Shown piece after piece: positions 1 to 8,706 of a DNA stretch of 64,000 bases. The notes beneath the pieces are model-generated. The model had not been told where the DNA came from. It worked only from the letters and a program-made list of their open reading frames with translations, and searched no databases. Source of the DNA: Streptomyces sp. PH10-H1 (GTDB taxonomy: Bacteria; Actinomycetota; Actinomycetes; Streptomycetales; Streptomycetaceae); contig NZ_JASISZ010000004.1 in the NCBI RefSeq assembly GCF_030063355.1, positions 124,001 to 188,000 of the forward strand, read 5' to 3'. The stretch's first letter is position 1, and each line of letters starts with the position of its first letter. A program made the translations under genes and the position numbers.

Positions 1-2
1 AC

Positions 3-449
3 GATCCGAATGCGCCCAAGCCAAACAGCTTGGTCGTTGCAGCATCCGCCGTCGTCACCGACGAGGAGGGGCGCATCCTGCTCCAGCATCGGACAGACAA
101 CGATCTCTGGGCATTGCCGGGCGGCGGTATGGATATGACGGACTCGCTTCCAGGCACTGCCATTCGCGAGGTCAAGGAAGAGACCGGCCTGGACGTAGAG
201 ATCACGGGCCTTGTCGGCACATACACCGATCCGCGACACGTCATCGCCTACTCGGATGGCGAGGTGCGACGGCAGTTCAACGTCTGCTTTACCGCCCGCG
301 TCGTCGGTGGTCGACTCGCGATCTCCGACGAGTCGACGGAGCTCCGATTCGTCGCACCGGCTGAGATTGCCGAGCTTCCCATGCACCACACTCAGCAGCT
401 CCGAATCCGCCACTTCATGGAGCATCGCGCACAGCCGTACCTCGGCTGA
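3..449 (+). CDS. Nudix hydrolase, 5' end outside window
   Basis: Hydrolase of nucleoside diphosphate-X type substrates; the real substrate cannot be told. The Nudix box is clear: a glycine-rich GGGM segment, then REVKEETGL, which supplies the metal-binding glutamates. The first glutamate of the consensus box (GX5EX7REUXEEXGU) is an aspartate here. The frame is open to the left edge of the window (it reads DPNAPKPNS before a possible TTG at 30), so the true start probably lies upstream and this entry is partial. The length of about 150 residues fits a stand-alone single-domain Nudix protein. Confidence 0.85.
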   Translation, partial: DPNAPKPNSLVVAASAVVTDEEGRILLQHRTDNDLWALPGGGMDMTDSLPGTAIREVKEETGLDVEITGLVGTYTDPRHVIAYSDGEVRRQFNVCFTARVVGGRLAISDESTELRFVAPAEIAELPMHHTQQLRIRHFMEHRAQPYLG

Positions 450-514
450 CGGGCCCAGCCAACACGGAGAGGCCCCGCACGCTGACCGGCCCGCATTTTC
501 GATCACTGCTCTGA

Positions 515-829
515 CCAGGCATCCCCGCGTCGCGCCAGGACGTACTTTCGCAAGTAGCTTGCGAGCTGGTCGGGAACTCGGTGCGGGCGTGTGGGGAGTC
601 TGTGCCGCTCGTGGTGGAGGTGTCCGTCGGGCCGACGGTTGTGGTGGTGGGGGTGCATGACCCGGATCCGGCCCGGCTGCCGCGTCGCCGCGCTGTGGCG
701 ATGGATGACGCCGAAGCCGAATCGGGGCGCGGGCTGGCGTTGGTGGATCTGCTGACGTCGGGGTGGCGGGTGGCCCGCTCGCCGATCGGGAAGCAGATCC
801 GCTGCCGGTTGGCGCTCTCGCCCACCTGA
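515..829 (+). pseudogene. Remnant of a HATPase_c (RsbW-like) ATP-binding protein
   Basis: In one frame this reads as the ATP-binding core of a Streptomyces anti-sigma-factor-like kinase. An N-box-like stretch ELVGNSVRAC (about 563-592) is followed by a G-box-like GRGLALVDLL and a normal C-terminus ending LAL. The frame is closed upstream by TGA at 512-514. No ATG, GTG or TTG lies between that stop and the N-box. The first usable start, GTG at 581, falls inside the N-box and would remove it. I therefore read it as a decayed gene that lost its N-terminal third; a frameshift or base error near 512 is the alternative. A long inverted repeat overlaps its 3' end. Confidence 0.6.
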
Positions 830-858
830 GGGGCGGCGTGAGCGCCAACCGGCAGCGG
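799..858. terminator. 19-bp perfect inverted repeat, probable bidirectional terminator
   Basis: Left arm 799-817 (CCGCTGCCGGTTGGCGCTC) is the exact reverse complement of 840-858, with a 22-nt loop that contains the TGA of the HATPase remnant. It lies between the 3' ends of two convergent units: the remnant on the plus strand and the GH1 operon on the minus strand. It has no T-tract, as is usual for high-GC actinobacterial terminators. Confidence 0.6.
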
Positions 859-878
859 CCGCCGGTGCCGCCGGCGGG

Positions 879-2258
879 TCAGGCCGCGCGGCGGGCGCGG
901 CGGCGGTGGGTGGAGAGGATGTCGGCGTAGCGGCGGCCGCTGCCCTTGATGGTGCGCTTCTGCGTCGGGTAGTCGACGTGGATCAGGCCGAAGCGCTTGT
1001 CGTAGCCGTAGGCCCACTCGAAGTTGTCGAGCAGCGACCAGGCGAAGTAGCCCGCCAGGGGAGCCCCGCGGCGCACCGCGCGGGCGCAGGCGGCGAGGTG
1101 CTCCTCCAGGTAGGCCTGCCGCTCCGGGTCGTCGACCTGGCCGTCGGGGCCGACGGTGTCGGGGTAGGCGGAGCCGTTCTCGGTCACGAAGATCCGCTGG
1201 GCCCCGTACTCCTCGGAGACCCGGATGAGCAGCTGTTCCAGGCCGTCGCCGTACACCTCCCAGTCCATGGCGGTGCGCCGGACGCCCGGCAGGTAGACCT
1301 GCTTGGCGCGCGGCGGCAGACCGGTGGGGTCGTCGGCGATGACGTTGCGGAAGTAGTAGTTGATGCCGAGCCAGTCGAGCGGGGCCGCGATGGTTTCGAG
1401 GTCGCCCGTGTGGATGGGGAGGTCGACGCCGTACAGGTCGACCATGTCCTGGGGGTAGCCGCGGCCGTGGATCGGGTCGAGCCACCAGCGGTTGGTGTGG
1501 CCGTCGGCGCGGATCGCGGCGGCCTGGTCGGCCGCGCGGTCGGTGGCGGGCTCGCAGGGGCTGAGGTTGTTGACGATGCCGATGCGGGCGTCCGGGTTGG
1601 CGGCGCGGATCGCCTGGACGGCGAGACCGTGCCCGAGGTGCAGGTGGTACGAGGAACGGACCGCGGCCGTCAGGTCGGTGAGGCCGGGGGCCATCTTGCC
1701 TTCGAGGTGGCCGATCCAGGACGAGCAGAGCGGCTCGTTGAGCGTCGCCCAGTCGTTCACGCGGTCGCCGAGGGCTTCGGCGACCACGGACGCGTACTCG
1801 CCGAACCGTTCGGCGGTCTCACGCTCCGGCCAGCCGCCCCGGTCCTGCTGGGCCTGCGGAAGGTCCCAGTGGTAGAGGGTCGGGAAGGGGGTGATGCCCG
1901 CTTCGAGGAGGGAGTCGGTGAGGCGGTCGTAGAAGGCGAGTCCCGCCGCGTTGACCTGCCCGCCGCCCTGCGGCATGACACGGGGCCAGGCGATGGAGAA
2001 CCGGTAGGCGTCCAGGCCGAGTTCGCCCATGAGGGAGATGTCCTCGGGAACGCGGTGGTAGTGGTCACAGGCCACGTCGCCGGTGTCGCCGTCCGCCACC
2101 TTGCCCGGGGTGTGGGAGAAGGTGTCCCAGATCGAGGGGGCCCGGCCGTCCTCGTCCACCGCTCCTTCGATCTGGTAGGCGGCGGTGGCCGCACCCCAGA
2201 TGAAGTCGGCGGGGAGAGCGCTGAGGTCGTTCACAAGCAGCCTTTCGGTGGTGGTCAC
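879..2258 (-). CDS. Beta-glucosidase, glycoside hydrolase family 1
   Basis: Intracellular retaining beta-glycosidase of 459 aa that would cleave the oligosaccharides imported by the three upstream genes. GH1 signatures are present: N-terminal [14 protein letters not shown] (about 20-32), acid/base E175 in TLNEPL, nucleophile E360 in VTENG, and the substrate-binding tail [19 protein letters not shown] (about 407-424). There is no signal peptide. The GTG start at 2258 overlaps the permease stop as GTGA, which fixes the start by translational coupling; an in-frame GTG at 2234 is an alternative. It is the last gene of a minus-strand operon. Glucose, cellobiose or chitosan-type oligosaccharides cannot be told apart from sequence. 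Confidence 0.93.
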   Translation of the reverse strand: MTTTERLLVNDLSALPADFIWGAATAAYQIEGAVDEDGRAPSIWDTFSHTPGKVADGDTGDVACDHYHRVPEDISLMGELGLDAYRFSIAWPRVMPQGGGQVNAAGLAFYDRLTDSLLEAGITPFPTLYHWDLPQAQQDRGGWPERETAERFGEYASVVAEALGDRVNDWATLNEPLCSSWIGHLEGKMAPGLTDLTAAVRSSYHLHLGHGLAVQAIRAANPDARIGIVNNLSPCEPATDRAADQAAAIRADGHTNRWWLDPIHGRGYPQDMVDLYGVDLPIHTGDLETIAAPLDWLGINYYFRNVIADDPTGLPPRAKQVYLPGVRRTAMDWEVYGDGLEQLLIRVSEEYGAQRIFVTENGSAYPDTVGPDGQVDDPERQAYLEEHLAACARAVRRGAPLAGYFAWSLLDNFEWAYGYDKRFGLIHVDYPTQKRTIKGSGRRYADILSTHRRRARRAA

Positions 2259-3133
2259 TTGACGGCGCCGGCGGTGAGCCCGACGACCAGATAGCGCTGG
2301 AGCAGCAGGAATCCGGCGACCACGGGCACGCTCACCACGAGTGAGGCGGCCATGACCTGATTCCAGTACACGTCGGTCTGGGTGGCGTATCCCTGCAGGC
2401 CGACGGCGAGGGTGCGGGTGGTGTCGTTCGTCATGACGGACGCGAAGAGCACCTCGCCCCAGGCCGTCATGAAGGCGTACACCGACACCGCGACGATGCC
2501 GGGGACCGCAGCCGGGACGACGACGCGGAACAGCGCGCCGAGCGGGCCGCAGCCGTCCACCAGCGCGGCCTCGTCGAGATCGCGCGGGATGGAGTCGAAG
2601 TAGCCGACGAGCATCCAGATGGAGAAGGGGAGCGAGAACGTCAGATAGGTGAGGATGAGACCGCCGCGGCTGCCGTACAGGGCGATCCCCGTCGAGTTCC
2701 CGATGTTGACGAAGATCAGGAAGAGCGGGAGCAGGAAGAGGATGCCGGGGAACATCTGGGTGGACAGCACCGTCACCGTGAAGAACTTGCGGCCCTTGAA
2801 GCGGTAGCGGCTGACGGCGTAGGCGGCGAAGACCGCCACGGTGACGGAGGCCACGGTCGCGCTGACCGAGACGATCAGCGAGTTCACGAAGTACCGGGCG
2901 AGCGGGACCGTGTGCCAGATGTCGATGTACGGGCGGAGCGTGAAGCCGCTCGGGATCCACTGGAAGGAGCCCTGCACGTCCCTCAGCGGCTTCAGCGAGG
3001 AGCTGAGCATCACGTACACCGGGGTGAGCGTGAAGACCGTGAGCACGGTGAGGAAGATCCGCCGGGTCCAGGTGAACGACTTGGGCTGGGCCATCGGGGA
3101 AGCGGGAGCGGGAGGCCTACGCATCGGCGGCAT
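2255..3133 (-). CDS. Carbohydrate ABC importer permease, MalG type
   Basis: Inner-membrane permease of 292 aa with about six hydrophobic segments. The cytoplasmic EAA loop [12 protein letters not shown] starts at residue 188 and docks the ATPase. Family: binding-protein-dependent transport permeases of the CUT1 class. The start at 3133 overlaps the MalF-type permease by 17 nt; internal ATGs ([14 protein letters not shown]) are possible starts. No ATPase gene lies in this operon, so the complex probably uses a shared MsiK-type ATPase, as is known for several Streptomyces CUT1 systems (inference). Confidence 0.9.
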   Translation of the reverse strand: MPPMRRPPAPASPMAQPKSFTWTRRIFLTVLTVFTLTPVYVMLSSSLKPLRDVQGSFQWIPSGFTLRPYIDIWHTVPLARYFVNSLIVSVSATVASVTVAVFAAYAVSRYRFKGRKFFTVTVLSTQMFPGILFLLPLFLIFVNIGNSTGIALYGSRGGLILTYLTFSLPFSIWMLVGYFDSIPRDLDEAALVDGCGPLGALFRVVVPAAVPGIVAVSVYAFMTAWGEVLFASVMTNDTTRTLAVGLQGYATQTDVYWNQVMAASLVVSVPVVAGFLLLQRYLVVGLTAGAVK

Positions 3134-4034
3134 CCCTCCTGCGGGAGGTGATGAGCAGATAGACCGCCGTGACGACCAGCAGGAACAGCAGCAGGAGTAC
3201 GGACATCGCCGAGCCGGCGCCGAAGTTCCAGGTGACGAACGACGATTGGTAGATGTGGATGGAGATCAGGTCGGCGGCCTCCGGCGCCGTTCGGCCGAAC
3301 AGCACATAGGGCGTGTTGAAGTCGTTGAACGTCCACAGGAAGAGCACCAGCACCAGCACCTGGTTGACCGGGCGCAGCGACGGCAGGGTGATCCGGCGGA
3401 TCTGCTGCCAGACGCCCGCGCCGTCCATCGCCGCCGCCTCGTACAGCTCACGCGGGATGTTCTGCAGTCCTGCCATCAGGCACAGGAAGGCGAACGGCCA
3501 CGAGCGCCATACGGAGACGGTGACGAGGGCGGTGAAGCTGTTGTCGCCGATCAGCCAGAACGACCGCTCGGAGGTGAGGTGCAGCTGGTCGTGGATCACG
3601 TGGTTGATCAGGCCCGTGTCGCGCTGGAACATGAACGACCAGGTGATGACGGCCGCGTAGACCGGCAGCGCGTACGGCACGAGGAAGATCGCCCGGAGCA
3701 GTCCCCGGCCGCGGAAGGCGTCCTGCATGAGGATCGCCGCCGCGGTGCCGATGAGCCAGGACAGGCCCACGGCGAGGACGGTGAAGCACAGTGTGACCCA
3801 GAACGAATGCAGCAGTGCCTCGCCGACGGGTGCGTCGAAGTTCACCGCCACGCGGTAGTTGTCCAGGCCGGACCAGGGCGCGGTGCCCCAGTCGCGGATG
3901 TAGAACTGGGTCAGCTGCTTGAAGCTCATGACGATGCCGACGATCATCGGGATGAGGTGGATCAGCAGTTCGAGCAGGAGCGCGGGGAGCAGGAGCAGGT
4001 AGGGGAGGCCGATCCGGCGCAGACGCGCGATCAC
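3117..4034 (-). CDS. Carbohydrate ABC importer permease, MalF type
   Basis: Inner-membrane permease of 305 aa with hydrophobic segments from residue 10 onward. The EAA loop (EAAAMDGAGVWQQIRRITLP) starts at residue 199. It partners the MalG-type permease downstream and the lipoprotein upstream. The GTG start at 4034 overlaps the stop of the binding-protein gene (GTGA), so the three transport genes are translationally coupled. Confidence 0.9.
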   Translation of the reverse strand: MIARLRRIGLPYLLLLPALLLELLIHLIPMIVGIVMSFKQLTQFYIRDWGTAPWSGLDNYRVAVNFDAPVGEALLHSFWVTLCFTVLAVGLSWLIGTAAAILMQDAFRGRGLLRAIFLVPYALPVYAAVITWSFMFQRDTGLINHVIHDQLHLTSERSFWLIGDNSFTALVTVSVWRSWPFAFLCLMAGLQNIPRELYEAAAMDGAGVWQQIRRITLPSLRPVNQVLVLVLFLWTFNDFNTPYVLFGRTAPEAADLISIHIYQSSFVTWNFGAGSAMSVLLLLFLLVVTAVYLLITSRRRDAADA

Positions 4035-5353
4035 GCTGCGGGCATCTGCTGCTGGGCCTTGGTGAGGGCGGCCTTCACGTTCTCGGTGGTCACGTCCTTG
4101 CCGGACGCGGCCTGGGCGAACAGCTCCTTCATCGCGGTGCCGACCAGCGTCTCGAACTGGCTCTCATTGGGGACCTGCGGCAGCGGCGCGGCGCTCTTGG
4201 CGAGGACGTCGGCGAGCGTCTTGAGGTCGGGGGTGGCGAACGCCGGGTCGCTCTGCGCTTCCTTGACGGGCGGCAGCGAGCCGTAAGTGGCGTTGAGGAT
4301 CTTCTGCTCGGCGGGGCTGGTCATGAAGTTGACGAACTTCAGCGAGCCGTCGAGGTTCTTGGAGTTCTTGAAGACCGCGAGGTTGATGCCCGCGACCATG
4401 GAGTTGACGGCGGTCGCGCCGGTGGCGGCCGCGGTCTGGAACGGCACGGGAGCGACGCCGTAGTCTTCGGGCTTCATGCCGTGGGACTTCAGCGAGGAGG
4501 CGGCGGCCTGCCACATCAGCATCCCGGCCTTGCCGGTAGCGAAGTCGGTGAGGGACTGGTTGGCGGAGTACTCGGCGTTGCCGGGTGCCGCGATCTTGTC
4601 CTTGCCGATGAAGTCGATGTACTGCTTGACGGCGGCGACGTTCTCCGGGGTGTCGAACGTGGCCTTGCCCGAGGCGTCGAAGAAGTCCGAGCCGTGCTGC
4701 TTGCCGAGAACGAAGGCGTGGTGGATGTTCTCCGAGCCGTTGCCACCCTCGACGGCGAGGCCGAACTTGCCGCCCTTGGTGAGCTTCTTGCCGTCGGCGA
4801 CCAGCTCGTCCCAGGTGGTCGGCGGGGCCGCTATGCCCGCGTCGGCGAACATCTTCTTGTTGTAGTAGAGCCCGTAGGCCAGGGAGTACAGCGGGACGGC
4901 GGCCGGGTCCTTGCCCTGGGCGCCCGCGGCGGCGAGCGCGGCGGAGACGAAGCGGTCCTTGCCGCCGATCTTCGCGAACGTGGCGGCGTCGAACGGGAGC
5001 AGTGCCCCGGTGGCCTGGAGCGATGCGGACCAGGTGTTGCCGATGTTCAGTACGTCCGGCCCCTGGCCCGAAGTGGCCGCGGCCAGGATTCTGTTGAGCA
5101 GGTCGGACCAGGGGACCACCTCGAGCTTGACCTTGATCCCGGTCTGCTGCTCGAACTTCTTCAGCTCGGGCTCCAGGACCTGCTTGTCGTTCTCCAGGCT
5201 GGTGCCCTGGTTGCTGGCCCAGTACGTCAGCGTCTTGGGGCTGGTGTTGCCCCCGCTGTCGCTGCTGCTGGTGCCGCCGCCGCAGGCGGAGGCGGTGAGT
5301 GCCATCGCTGCGGCGATGGCGGTGGCCGCGACTGCCCGGTGGTAGGTACGCAT
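4031..5353 (-). CDS. Sugar-binding lipoprotein of ABC importer, family 1 extracellular SBP
   Basis: Solute-binding protein of 440 aa anchored on the outer face of the membrane. A basic N-terminus (MRTYHR) and hydrophobic stretch are followed by a lipobox-like TASAC (Cys24) and a Gly/Ser linker. The mature part has family features such as TYWASNQGT near the start, VLNIGNTW, and DFATGKAGMLMWQAA. ATG at 5353 is preceded by a purine-rich GAGAGGGGACC site. It is the first gene of the minus-strand operon with the GH1 enzyme, and its promoter region is shared with a divergent ROK regulator, which suggests substrate-induced control. Confidence 0.9.
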   Translation of the reverse strand: MRTYHRAVAATAIAAAMALTASACGGGTSSSDSGGNTSPKTLTYWASNQGTSLENDKQVLEPELKKFEQQTGIKVKLEVVPWSDLLNRILAAATSGQGPDVLNIGNTWSASLQATGALLPFDAATFAKIGGKDRFVSAALAAAGAQGKDPAAVPLYSLAYGLYYNKKMFADAGIAAPPTTWDELVADGKKLTKGGKFGLAVEGGNGSENIHHAFVLGKQHGSDFFDASGKATFDTPENVAAVKQYIDFIGKDKIAAPGNAEYSANQSLTDFATGKAGMLMWQAAASSLKSHGMKPEDYGVAPVPFQTAAATGATAVNSMVAGINLAVFKNSKNLDGSLKFVNFMTSPAEQKILNATYGSLPPVKEAQSDPAFATPDLKTLADVLAKSAAPLPQVPNESQFETLVGTAMKELFAQAASGKDVTTENVKAALTKAQQQMPAA

Positions 5354-5385
5354 GACGGTCCCCTCTCAGGGGTGGGATCGCTACG

Positions 5386-5484
5386 GGAACGGGTCTGGAT
5401 CAGGTCGGGATCAGGTCGGGATCAGGTCGGGAACGGGTCGGAAACGCGTCTGGAACGGGTCTGGATCGGGTCTGGATCGGTTCA
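5386..5484. repeat. Nine exact 11-bp tandem units in the divergent promoter region
   Basis: Nine consecutive 11-bp units, consensus GGATCRGGTCK (three copies GGATCAGGTCG, others GGAACGGGTCT or GGATCGGGTCT). They start at 5386, 5397, 5408, 5419, 5430, 5441, 5452, 5463 and 5474 with no phase slip. The spacing is close to one helical turn, so equivalent bases face the same side of the DNA. It lies between the binding-lipoprotein gene and the ROK regulator gene. Confidence 0.85.
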
Positions 5485-5506
5485 AGAAGTGAACGTGTGC
5501 GGTGTC

Positions 5507-5527
5507 TTAATTCAGGGCGTGATTTAA
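5507..5527. promoter_or_regulatory. Candidate ROK-regulator operator, imperfect inverted repeat
   Basis: Arms TTAATTCA (5507-5514) and TGATTTAA (5520-5527) match at 7 of 8 positions around a 5-nt centre. AT-rich sequence is rare in this genome, and the site sits between the divergent ABC operon and the ROK gene 75 nt before the ROK start. A role as the ROK operator is inference from position and symmetry. Confidence 0.45.
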
Positions 5528-5601
5528 CTTGTGAGAAAAGGTGGCGTCAAGACTTCGCGCACCGATAGATTTCAGCCGGGGAGCCAGGGGAGGAGGACCG
5601 G

Positions 5602-6888
5602 ATGGCAGATCGAGGCAAGCGAACCGTGCGTGACCTGCGGCGCGGCAACCGGTCGGCGCTGCTGCGCCACCTGTATTTCGAAGGACCACTCAGCCGCCAG
5701 GAGTTGGGACGGGACAGCGGGCTCAGCGCCGGATCGATCAGCAACGTGGTCGGCGATCTGATCGCCGACGGACTGGTCGAGGAGGCCGGCTCCGTCGACT
5801 CCGACGGCGGGCGGCCGCGGATCCTGCTGAAGGTCGCCGCCGGTTACGGCTGTGTCGTCGGGGTGGACGTCGGCGAAACCCGGGTCCGGGTCGAGCTCTT
5901 CGACCTCGCCCTCACCGAACTCGCCGCCGCCGACCTCCCGCTGTCCGACAGCGGACACGACGTCGGCCATGTCGTGCGGCTGATTCTCGACGGTCTGTCG
6001 GCCGTCGTCCGCGACGCGGGCATCTCCGAGAGCGATGTGCTCGGAGTGGGCGTCGGCGTGCCCGGCATCGTCGAGCAGGGCGGCGGCGCCAACAGCACGG
6101 GCGCCAACGCCACCGGCGGCGACCCCGGCGGCGGCGAGGGCATCATCGTGCACGGCCAGACCACCGGCTGGGACGCCGTCCCGTTCGGCCGCCTGCTGCG
6201 GACCGGCACCGATCTCCCGCTGTACATCGACAACGGCGCGAAGACGCTCGGCCAGGCCGAGATGTGGTTCGGCGCCGGACGCGGCGCGGGCAGCGCCGTC
6301 ATCGCCCTGATCGGTTCCGGCGTCGGCGCCTGCGTGGTCGCCGACGGCAAGCCGTACCGGGGAGCGACCAGCAGCGCGGGGGAGTGGGGCCACACCACGC
6401 TCCAGGTCGGCGGACGGCTCTGCCGCTGCGGCGCCCGCGGCTGCCTGGAGGCGTACGTCGGCGCCGAGGCACTGCTGCAACGCTGGGGAAAGGCTCCGGA
6501 GGGACAGAGCGAGGAGGCGGGTCTGACCGCCCTGCTGGCCGCCGCCGACCACGACCCGGCCGCCGCCGCGCTGCTGGCGGAGACCGCCGAGTACCTGGGT
6601 GCGGGCATCGCGGACCTGGTGAATCTGTTCAACCCCGAGCGCATCGTGATCGGCGGCTGGGCCGGACTCATGATCGGCCCCCGGCTGCTGCCCGCCGTCC
6701 GCGAGGCGGCCGTGGCCTACGCGCTGCGCCATCCCATCGCCCAGACCTCCATCGAGATGGGACGCCTGGGACCCGACGCGGTCACTGTCGGCGCGGCCAC
6801 CCTGCCGCTCGCCAGGCTGCTCGATTCCGGGGGCGCGCCCTGGAACCGGAACGCAATCGTCCGGGAGGCCCGGCTGGAGGTACGTTGA
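5602..6888 (+). CDS. ROK-family transcriptional repressor
   Basis: DNA-binding regulator of 428 aa with an N-terminal winged helix-turn-helix (about 15-65, GPLSRQELGRDSGLSAGSIS) and a C-terminal sugar-kinase-like ROK domain. The ROK domain contains a GVDVGETRVRVELFD nucleotide-site remnant and the zinc motif CRCGARGCLE. ATG 5602 follows a strong GGGGAGGAGGACC site. It is divergent from the GH1/ABC operon, which it most likely represses until a sugar ligand binds. The arrangement recalls CsnR-type control of chitosan-oligosaccharide operons in Streptomyces, but the ligand here is not known. Confidence 0.88.
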   Translation: MADRGKRTVRDLRRGNRSALLRHLYFEGPLSRQELGRDSGLSAGSISNVVGDLIADGLVEEAGSVDSDGGRPRILLKVAAGYGCVVGVDVGETRVRVELFDLALTELAAADLPLSDSGHDVGHVVRLILDGLSAVVRDAGISESDVLGVGVGVPGIVEQGGGANSTGANATGGDPGGGEGIIVHGQTTGWDAVPFGRLLRTGTDLPLYIDNGAKTLGQAEMWFGAGRGAGSAVIALIGSGVGACVVADGKPYRGATSSAGEWGHTTLQVGGRLCRCGARGCLEAYVGAEALLQRWGKAPEGQSEEAGLTALLAAADHDPAAAALLAETAEYLGAGIADLVNLFNPERIVIGGWAGLMIGPRLLPAVREAAVAYALRHPIAQTSIEMGRLGPDAVTVGAATLPLARLLDSGGAPWNRNAIVREARLEVR

Positions 6889-6951
6889 CGAAAGGGAGCG
6901 CGTCATTCCGCTCCCCCTTCGTCGCGCCCCGCCTCGTCAAGGAGTCCCGCT

Positions 6952-7761
6952 GTGACCCTGCAGCAGCAGATCGTCGGCAATGCCATGCAGATGGCCGTGT
7001 GCACCCTTCAGCCAGGTCAGACGGTGTACTGCGAGGCCGGGAAGTTCCTGTTCAAGACGTCCAACGTCTCCATGGAGACCCGGCTGTCCGGGCCGGGCGG
7101 CGCTCCGCCGGGCGGCGGCGCGGCCGGCGGCATGGGCGGCATGCTGCGCCAGGCCATGGGCACCGCCATGCAGGCCGGCCAGCGGGCGCTGGCGGGCGAG
7201 AGCCTTGCCTTCCAGTACTTCTCCGCCTCCGGCGGCGAGGGCACCGTCGGCTTCGCCGGGGTGCTGCCCGGCGAGATGCGGGCCCTGGAGCTGGACGGCG
7301 TGCGCGCCTGGTTCGCCGAGAAGGACGCCTTCGTGGCCGCCGAGTCGACCGTCGAGTTCGGCATCGCGTTCCAGGGCGGCCGCACCGGCCGCAGCGGCGG
7401 CGAGGGCTTCATCCTGGAGAAGTTCACCGGGCACGGCACGGTGATCATCGCGGGCGCGGGGAACTTCATCGACCTCAACCCGGCGGACTTCGGCGGCCGG
7501 ATCGAGGTCGACACCGGCTGCATCGTGGCCTTCGAGGAAGGCATTCTGTACGGGGTCCAGCGGATCGGTGGGCTCAACCGCCAGGGCCTGATGAACGCGG
7601 TCTTCGGTGGCGAGGGACTGTCGCTGGCCACCTTGGAGGGCGACGGCCGGGTCATCCTGCAGTCGATGACGCTCGAGGGTCTGGCCAACGCGCTGAGGAA
7701 GGCCCAGGGCGGCGACAAGCAGGGTCCGACGGGCGGGCTGTTCTCCACCGGCGTCGGCTGA
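6952..7761 (+). CDS. AIM24 / TIGR00266 family protein
   Basis: Conserved 269-aa protein of the AIM24 beta-sandwich family, whose biochemical role is unknown in bacteria. It is rich in short beta-strands and glycine loops (GPGGAPPGGGAAGGMGGM near residue 50, GHGTVIIAGAGNFIDL in the middle). No signal peptide or membrane segment is evident. GTG 6952 follows AAGGAG at a good distance. It sits 63 nt after the ROK gene and could be co-transcribed, but no functional tie is apparent. Confidence 0.8.
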   Translation: MTLQQQIVGNAMQMAVCTLQPGQTVYCEAGKFLFKTSNVSMETRLSGPGGAPPGGGAAGGMGGMLRQAMGTAMQAGQRALAGESLAFQYFSASGGEGTVGFAGVLPGEMRALELDGVRAWFAEKDAFVAAESTVEFGIAFQGGRTGRSGGEGFILEKFTGHGTVIIAGAGNFIDLNPADFGGRIEVDTGCIVAFEEGILYGVQRIGGLNRQGLMNAVFGGEGLSLATLEGDGRVILQSMTLEGLANALRKAQGGDKQGPTGGLFSTGVG

Positions 7762-7917
7762 CCGGGTTGCCCGCCAGGGCTGGTTCCGGCCCCCGCGCTT
7801 TCGCGTGTCACAGACCGGATAAGCCGTCCTCACCGAGGGCTTCGATGTCAGAGGCAACCGATAGCGTTCCAGGAGATGCTGAGTGAGGTGGGTCCCCGCC
7901 CGCTGACCCCGCCCATC

Positions 7918-7961
7918 GCACGCCAGTTCACAGCACCCAGGCACGCCAGTTCACAGCACCC
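7918..7961. repeat. Two direct copies of a 21-bp sequence, 23-bp spacing
   Basis: A 21-bp unit beginning GCACGCCAGTTCACAG occurs at 7918-7938 and exactly again at 7941-7961. It lies 20 nt before the KDPG-aldolase-like gene, in the likely promoter or leader region. It may be a duplicated regulator site or a recent tandem duplication. Confidence 0.7.
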
Positions 7962-7981
7962 GGGAAGGACGGCGATCCGCC

Positions 7982-8605
7982 GTGTACCGCTGGGAGATCA
8001 CCCGGGCCGCGTTGGCCCAGCGGGTTTTCGCCATCGTCCGCAGCGAGAGCTACGACCAGGCCGCCGCGGTGTCCGACATGCTGCTCTCCGCAGGGCTGAC
8101 CACGCTGGAGGTCTCACTCACCACGCCCTTCGCCCTCGAAGCGGTGACCACCCTCGTACGCGAGGTCGGCGAGGACGCGATCATCGGCGCCGGCACCGTA
8201 CTGGATGCGACCTCCGCCCGGATGGCCATCGACGCCGGAGCCCGCTTCCTCGTCTCGCCGAGTCTGGACGAAGGGGTCATACGGACAGGTCACCGCTACG
8301 GCATCCCCGTCTTCCCGGGCGTGGCGACCCCCACCGAGATGGTCCGCGCCATGGAACTCGGAGCGGACGCGCTCATGCTCTTCCCCGCCTCCGCCTACGA
8401 TCCCGGCTGGCTCAAGGACGTGCGCGCCGCCCTGCCGCAAGCCGCACTGCTGCCCAGCGGCGGAGTCACCGTCGACAGCGCATCTGACTGGATCGCCGCG
8501 GGCGCCGTCGCCGTCGGCATGGACTCGGCACTCACCGAAGGCGACCGCGACACCGTCGCCAAACGCCTCACCGAACTGCTCGCACGCCTGGCGGACGCCC
8601 GCTGA
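7982..8605 (+). CDS. KHG/KDPG aldolase-fold protein lacking the Schiff-base lysine
   Basis: TIM-barrel protein of 207 aa in the 2-keto-3-deoxy-6-phosphogluconate / 4-hydroxy-2-oxoglutarate aldolase family. Family features include RVFAIVR (14-20), LEVSLTT with the conserved Glu43, GAGTVLD, and VFPGVATPTE. In the active-site motif K-x-F-P-A the lysine that forms the Schiff base is replaced: the sequence reads LMLFPAS with Met132 (codons ctc atg ctc ttc at about 8372-8383). It may therefore not be a canonical aldolase. GTG 7982 follows GGAAGGACGG. The gene stands alone between AIM24 and P450 genes. Confidence 0.8.
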   Translation: MYRWEITRAALAQRVFAIVRSESYDQAAAVSDMLLSAGLTTLEVSLTTPFALEAVTTLVREVGEDAIIGAGTVLDATSARMAIDAGARFLVSPSLDEGVIRTGHRYGIPVFPGVATPTEMVRAMELGADALMLFPASAYDPGWLKDVRAALPQAALLPSGGVTVDSASDWIAAGAVAVGMDSALTEGDRDTVAKRLTELLARLADAR

Positions 8606-8706
8606 CGATGCCCCGGGCAACCACTCCTCCGTGAGAGGGAGGCGCCGTCCGCCGGAGGGCGGTTACTGTGCGGAGCAGGGCAAACCGGCCTCGGCAGGAG
8701 GAGCGT

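Noticed and set aside
415..1485. 356-codon minus-strand frame covering the HATPase remnant and the GH1 end
   Set aside because: Arg/Pro-rich shadow; the HATPase boxes are readable on the plus strand and the GH1 C-terminus is in another minus frame.
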